Of a stretch of DNA of 64,000 bases, positions 60,660 to 64,000 are shown piece by piece. The notes under the pieces were generated by a model. The model saw nothing but the letters and a program-made list of their open reading frames with translations. It was not told where the DNA came from and searched no databases. Source of the stretch: Pseudarthrobacter sp. NamB4 (GTDB lineage Bacteria > Actinomycetota > Actinomycetes > Actinomycetales > Micrococcaceae); assembly GCF_005796185.1 (NCBI RefSeq), contig NZ_VAHM01000004.1, positions 1-64,000 on the forward strand, written 5' to 3'. How positions within the stretch are numbered: the stretch's first letter is position 1; each line of letters starts with the position of its first letter. Position numbers and translations under genes: made by a program.

Positions 60660-60688
60660 TACGACGGCGGCCGCATACCGCCGTCGTA
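60660..60688. repeat. palindromic repeat copy 4
   Basis: TACGACGGCGG and CCGCCGTCGTA (11 bp, perfect) surround a 7-base loop. It lies between the broken GH26-like gene and the small membrane protein gene, both on the minus strand. Confidence 0.84.
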
Positions 60689-60699
60689 CTAACCCTCCC

Positions 60700-61365
60700 A
60701 TGCCATGTGCTGGCTACCTCCGGGCAGCCAGTGCCTGCCTGAAGGCATCCGCTGAAGCTGCACTGCTTGCTGTTGATCCGCCAGCTTTCCCGGGGCGAGG
60801 GCGCTGAGCTGGACGCCGAATTGCCCCAGTTGTAGCCGTCGAGGGCCACGGCGTCCACGTAGGCGGCGCCCGGATACAGGCCGGTGAGCGGGACGCTTCC
60901 CCAGTAGGGGAGGTTCGGGTTCCACATCCAGGTCACGTTCGTGGCACCCGCCGCAGTGACGACGCTGTGCACATGACGCCAGGCCGCCACGTAGTCGCCG
61001 GCGCTGTTGCCGTTGACCTGCTCCGACCACGGGTACCAGTTCCCGTTCGCAGGCGGCGCCGTTGGGGTGGGTTCAGTGGTGGGTGCGGGCGAGGGTGCCG
61101 GCGCGGGTGCGGATTCCTCCTCTGTGGTGGAGGGGGAGCTGTAGGTAGCGGTGAAAGGTGCTGACGCGCTCGCGGTTGCTGCCGTAACGGTGCCGGAGGT
61201 CTTCTTCGGGAAGCCCGTTTCGGTGATCTTCACTGATGTTCCTGCCGGATCGCTGTCCGGACTGAGCGTGATGACGGGGGCAGCCGCCTGGGCCGTCACC
61301 GCGGTGAGGGGCAGCGCCCACGCCAGCAGCAGGACCGAACACAGCAGATATCGGAGCAGTCTCAC
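60700..61365 (-). pseudogene. GH26 mannanase-like gene with internal deletion and broken end
   Basis: GTG 61365, with GGAGG just upstream, begins a signal peptide (VRLLRYLLCSVLLLAWALPL). An IPT/Ig-like piece (APVITLSPDSDPAGTSVKIT) and a Pro/Thr linker follow. The frame then enters directly at 'NGNWYPWSEQVNGNSAGDYV', the middle of a GH26 catalytic domain, and continues TNVTWMWNPNLPYWG and VDAVALDGYNWG. In GH26 the general acid/base Glu is in 'HEMNG.WYPW'; here PPA replaces HEM, so the N-terminal half of the barrel and the catalytic Glu are gone. After GYNWG the sequence no longer matches. The gene is almost certainly inactive. Confidence 0.7.
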
Positions 61366-61649
61366 AGGACCTCCGTTTGTGTGCCGCGTCCTGGGGACAG
61401 GCGACGGCAGCCGAGCGCAGCAAAGGAGGAGACCGGCTGATAACCCCCACGTGTTGAGTGTGGAGGGTGGGGAATGCAGGGTCCGCTTGCCGGTGCCGGC
61501 TACTTGACACCGCCAAGCGCTGAGACCCTCGGTTTCCCGGGTCAAGGCTTGGTACTGCTGGCCCAGTTCCAGCCGCCCCCATGCGACAGGCCTTTCAACT
61601 ACTGTGGACTGCCAACCTCAAGAGCCCCGGCCCTTGGCGCAGGAAAACC

Positions 61650-62004
61650 TCAAGACTTGCTCAAGAGCTCGTCCAGGGGTTCATCCGGTTCCAGTGCCCG
61701 CAGCAGCGGTGGGACCGAGGCGGAGGTGTGACTGCGCAGCATCACTGTAGGGCTGGCGTAGCGGGAGTACCTTTGGTCCCGCGTGACGTCCGATTTGTTG
61801 AAGCCCAGGCGGTCATAGTTGTCCTCGACCGCCACGAGGGCATTGTGGCGGACGACCCGTGACGGCAGACTCCATCGGCGGGAGAGGCGGTCCATGATGC
61901 CGTAAAGCAGTGTGTGCATGGCATGCGGGCCCCAGATCCGGATCAGAAAGGTCCCGGGTGGTCAGGGCAGCATGAAGCTCATCGGGATGAAGATAGGCGG
62001 GCAT
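61650..62004 (-). pseudogene. truncated, frameshifted PheS-like (class II tRNA ligase-like) gene
   Basis: ATG 62004 begins MPAYLHPDELHAALTTRDLS. A +1 shift near 61930 (an extra G after GGGCCC) leads into 'HAMHTLLYGIMDRLSRRW', then ALVAVEDNYDRLGF, VTRDQRYSRYASP and TVMLRSHTSASVPPLLRAL before a stop. 'RDLSDP..GPHAM', 'EDNYD.LG', 'TRD.RY.RY' and 'LR.HTSA..P.LLR' are the opening signatures of the stand-alone phenylalanyl-tRNA-synthetase-alpha-like proteins of actinobacteria, normally near 400 residues. Only the first quarter survives. Confidence 0.62.
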
Positions 62005-62057
62005 TGTTGGTCCTTGTGTTCGCTTTGAGCGGTGAGTTCCTCCCCCGAAGGTGGAGT

Positions 62058-62088
62058 GTACGACGGCGGCCGTGCGCCGCCGTCGTAC
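62058..62088. repeat. palindromic repeat copy 5
   Basis: GTACGACGGCGGC and GCCGCCGTCGTAC (13 bp, perfect) surround a 5-base loop. Copy 1 at 42970 has the same arms. It lies between divergent genes (PheS-like remnant and a small membrane protein), so a terminator role does not fit this copy. Confidence 0.85.
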
Positions 62089-62192
62089 GCTCACGTCCGC
62101 TGCCTGCGCGCCCCGGGAGCCAGTAGTGGCGCCTTGAAGGACAAGTAGGCACTACGCGGGCGCCGGCACGCAAGGCTGCGTAGAGTCGGCGC

Positions 62193-62330
62193 ATGGCAAA
62201 TGTAATTGAGCGGAAGCACGGGCGAAGAAGAGGGCCAGGGCCGGCCAAAGGAGGCAGCCGGCAACTCGCCGTCCTCGGTGTGGTCCTGGTGGTTGTTCTG
62301 GCGGTCGCTGCGTTTGCGCTGACACGCTAA
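62193..62330 (+). CDS. small single-span membrane protein
   Basis: A 45-codon gene encodes MANVIERKHGRRRGPGPAKG followed by GSRQ and a clean C-terminal transmembrane helix (LAVLGVVLVVVLAVAAFAL). The basic head before one helix fits an inner-membrane protein with a cytoplasmic N-terminus. No strong ribosome site is visible (the sequence before ATG is GAGTCGGCGC). Its stop overlaps the tail of the convergent GGDEF-EAL gene. Confidence 0.5.
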   Translation: MANVIERKHGRRRGPGPAKGGSRQLAVLGVVLVVVLAVAAFALTR

Positions 62331-63977
62331 GCTGGCCCCTGCCCGCCGTCGCTGGGTGCTGCCCAGGCGTTATCGAGATCGGCCGGCGGCAGCGGACGCG
62401 CGATGAGGTAGCCCTGGGCAGTGTCACATCCCAGGTCCTTTAGGACTGCCAGCTGGCTTTCCCGTTCCACCCCTTCGGCCGTGGTCTTGAGGCCCAGGGC
62501 CTTGGCAGAGGCCATGGCGGCTGCAAGCAGAACTGCCGAGGTGGGGTCAGTGTCAATGGTGTCGACCAATGACTTGTCCAGCTTCAGCCCGGTGAGGGGA
62601 AGCTCCCGCAGCAGTGACAGGGACGAGTAGGCCGTGCCGTAATCGTCCAGGTCCACCCCAATGCCGGCATCCATGAGCGCGCGCAGCTGCGCCGCGGCGG
62701 ACGCGAGATCGCTGATGGCGGCGCTTTCGGTGATCTCGATACTCAGCAAGGATGGCGGCAGGCTGTGCCGTTGCAGGCACGCATGGATATCCCTGACCAG
62801 GCTCCCGGCTGCCAGCTGCAGGGGCGAAATATTGACGGAAACTGCGCGGGCCGTGCCCACGTCCGCCCAGCGTCGTGCCTGCGCGCAGGCCTCGTCGATG
62901 ACCCACAGGCCAAGCGCATGAATCATGCCGGTGTGTTCGGCAACGTGGATGAACTCGTCCGGGGAAACGCGGCCCGCTTCCGGGTCTTCCCAGCGGAGCA
63001 GCGCCTCGACGGCGGGGCACCATCCGGTGCGGATGTCCATCAGCGGCTGGTAGTGGAGGCTGAAGCCTGCACTCTCGAGGGCCTGCGGCAGGCGACGCCG
63101 GATGAGGGCCTGCCGGGCGAAACGGCTGGCAGGCAGGGACGGATCGATCCGCCCCAGCCTCCTCTTGCCTTCGTGTTTGGCCTGCAGCATCGCCGCGTCG
63201 GCCTGGCGGGAGCAGGTCTTCAAGGTGTGTCCCCGGGTCCTGCCCGTCCACGCCGATGTCGCTGGCCAAGGCCAGGCCCAGGGTTGCGGTCACGCGGAGA
63301 GCGTGCCCGTCATGCGTGAAGGGCTCGGCCAGGGCATCGAGGATCCGGTCCGCTAAGGTGATGGCCCCGGCTTCGTCGACGTCGGCAAGCAGCACTGCGA
63401 ATTCGTCGCCGCCGAGGCGGGCCACCCTGTCCGCCGGTCTGGTACATTGCTGCAGCCTGCCAGCGAACGCGGTGAGCACGCTGTCTCCGGCCCTATGCCC
63501 GAAGGTGCCCTCGAAAATCTGTGATACCGGAACGACCCTGGGGGCTGCTGATACCGGGACCACGAGCACATCCTGGTACCTGGTCTCCTCAGGCCGCTCC
63601 AGCAGCGCGGAGGCGGCTGCCCGGAGATCCAGCGACGGCGGCAACATGAAGGTGGTGGCCGGCACCAGCGCCTCCGCCGTCAGGCGGGCGGACAGCGCCC
63701 GCCCGTAGCCCAGCCGCCCCGTCATCCGGTGGTCGAGCTGGTCCCTGGTCAACAGCGAGAGAGTTCCCCTGACCTCGACCACGACGGCCCGGAGACCGGG
63801 GTCATTCCTGAACAGCGCTTCAATATCCGCTGTGGACGTGCTGCCGGGCAGGACCATCGCCTCAACGCCGAGATCACCCAGTGCAGGTGTGGACGGCTTC
63901 ACAGCGCGGGCGGGGCGTAGGTGGTGGGGGCACACGTTCTGCGTATCAGGCAAAAGCGAACGGAACCTGAACAGCAT
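62327..63977 (-). pseudogene. GGDEF-EAL cyclic-di-GMP protein, deleted and frameshifted
   Basis: The 5' frame (start ATG 63977) reads a variable N-terminal region and then jumps from VVPVSQIFE to GTFGHRAGDSVLTAFAGRL. The first half of the GGDEF domain (the 'D.LTGL.NR' region) is missing, although RLGGDEFAVLLADVD remains. A frameshift at about 63222-63245 is needed to reach the EAL part: RQADAAMLQAKHEGKRRLG, LHYQPLMDIRTGWCPAVEAL, VSVNISPLQL, ITESA, DDYGTAYSSLSLLRELPLTG, LKLDKSLVD and TTAEGVE. The EVExLLRW and DDYG motifs look intact, so a free phosphodiesterase could still be made from an internal start (TTG or GTG near 63223). As one gene it is broken. Confidence 0.8.
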
Positions 63978-64000
63978 GCCAAAACATCTTTACTGGCCCG

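Overview
The window looks like the chromosome of a high-GC Gram-positive actinobacterium, most likely Arthrobacter or Pseudarthrobacter (inference). The grounds are G/C-rich third codon positions, frequent GTG and TTG starts with strong GGAGG ribosome sites, an IdeR/DmdR-type iron box, an LPxTG surface protein and actinobacterial family types throughout. I saw no tRNA, rRNA, CRISPR array or intact insertion sequence.

Layout. (1) 0.1-27.8 kb is a large surface-polysaccharide locus. The minus strand carries a VanZ-like protein, an LPxTG protein, a DUF4012 protein, a priming sugar-phosphate transferase and a Wzz/BY-kinase. The plus strand carries a tightly coupled run (many 4-base stop/start overlaps) of glycosyltransferases, a nonulosonic-acid (sialic-acid-like) pair made of a CMP-sugar synthetase and a CBS-NeuB-SAF-TIM fusion, an O-antigen-ligase-like polymerase and an ABC exporter. 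Another glycosyltransferase with gmd and a divergent galE close the locus. A glycosyltransferase scar lies at 18.8-19.0 kb. (2) 27.8-30.4 kb is eroded DNA around a membrane-protein pseudogene. (3) 30.4-38 kb holds a ParA/MinD-like ATPase, a TasA-like protein with its SipW-type signal peptidase and a third secreted protein, two orphan response regulators, a lipoprotein and a processive glycosyltransferase. Together these look like a biofilm-matrix neighbourhood. (4) 38-42.8 kb is a branched-chain 2-oxoacid dehydrogenase operon (E1alpha, E1beta, E2) with a divergent Lrp regulator and an SRPBCC gene remnant. (5) 43-48 kb is a siderophore uptake locus (ATPase, two permeases, binding protein, siderophore-interacting reductase) arranged around an IdeR/DtxR-type box. 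(6) 48.4-58.3 kb is an unusual hydrolase island: two zinc metalloproteases fused to lectin-like propeller repeats, an alpha/beta hydrolase, a subtilase followed by a small I9-like protein, a chymotrypsin-fold/NUC1 nuclease fusion and a small unknown protein. None has a recognisable export signal. (7) 58.5-64 kb has an MBL-fold hydrolase, a lipid kinase and two small membrane proteins among decayed genes (GH26, PheS-like, GGDEF-EAL).

A family of five near-identical 29-33 bp palindromes (GTACGACGGCGG / CCGCCGTCGTAC arms) is scattered in intergenic DNA between 42.9 and 62.1 kb and is absent from the first 42 kb. The best candidates for undescribed biology are the leaderless protease/nuclease/lectin island, the matrix-metalloprotease-like protein inside it, and the nonulosonic-acid module with its fused synthase and unassigned transferase. 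All functional statements come from reading motifs by eye; no database search was run.
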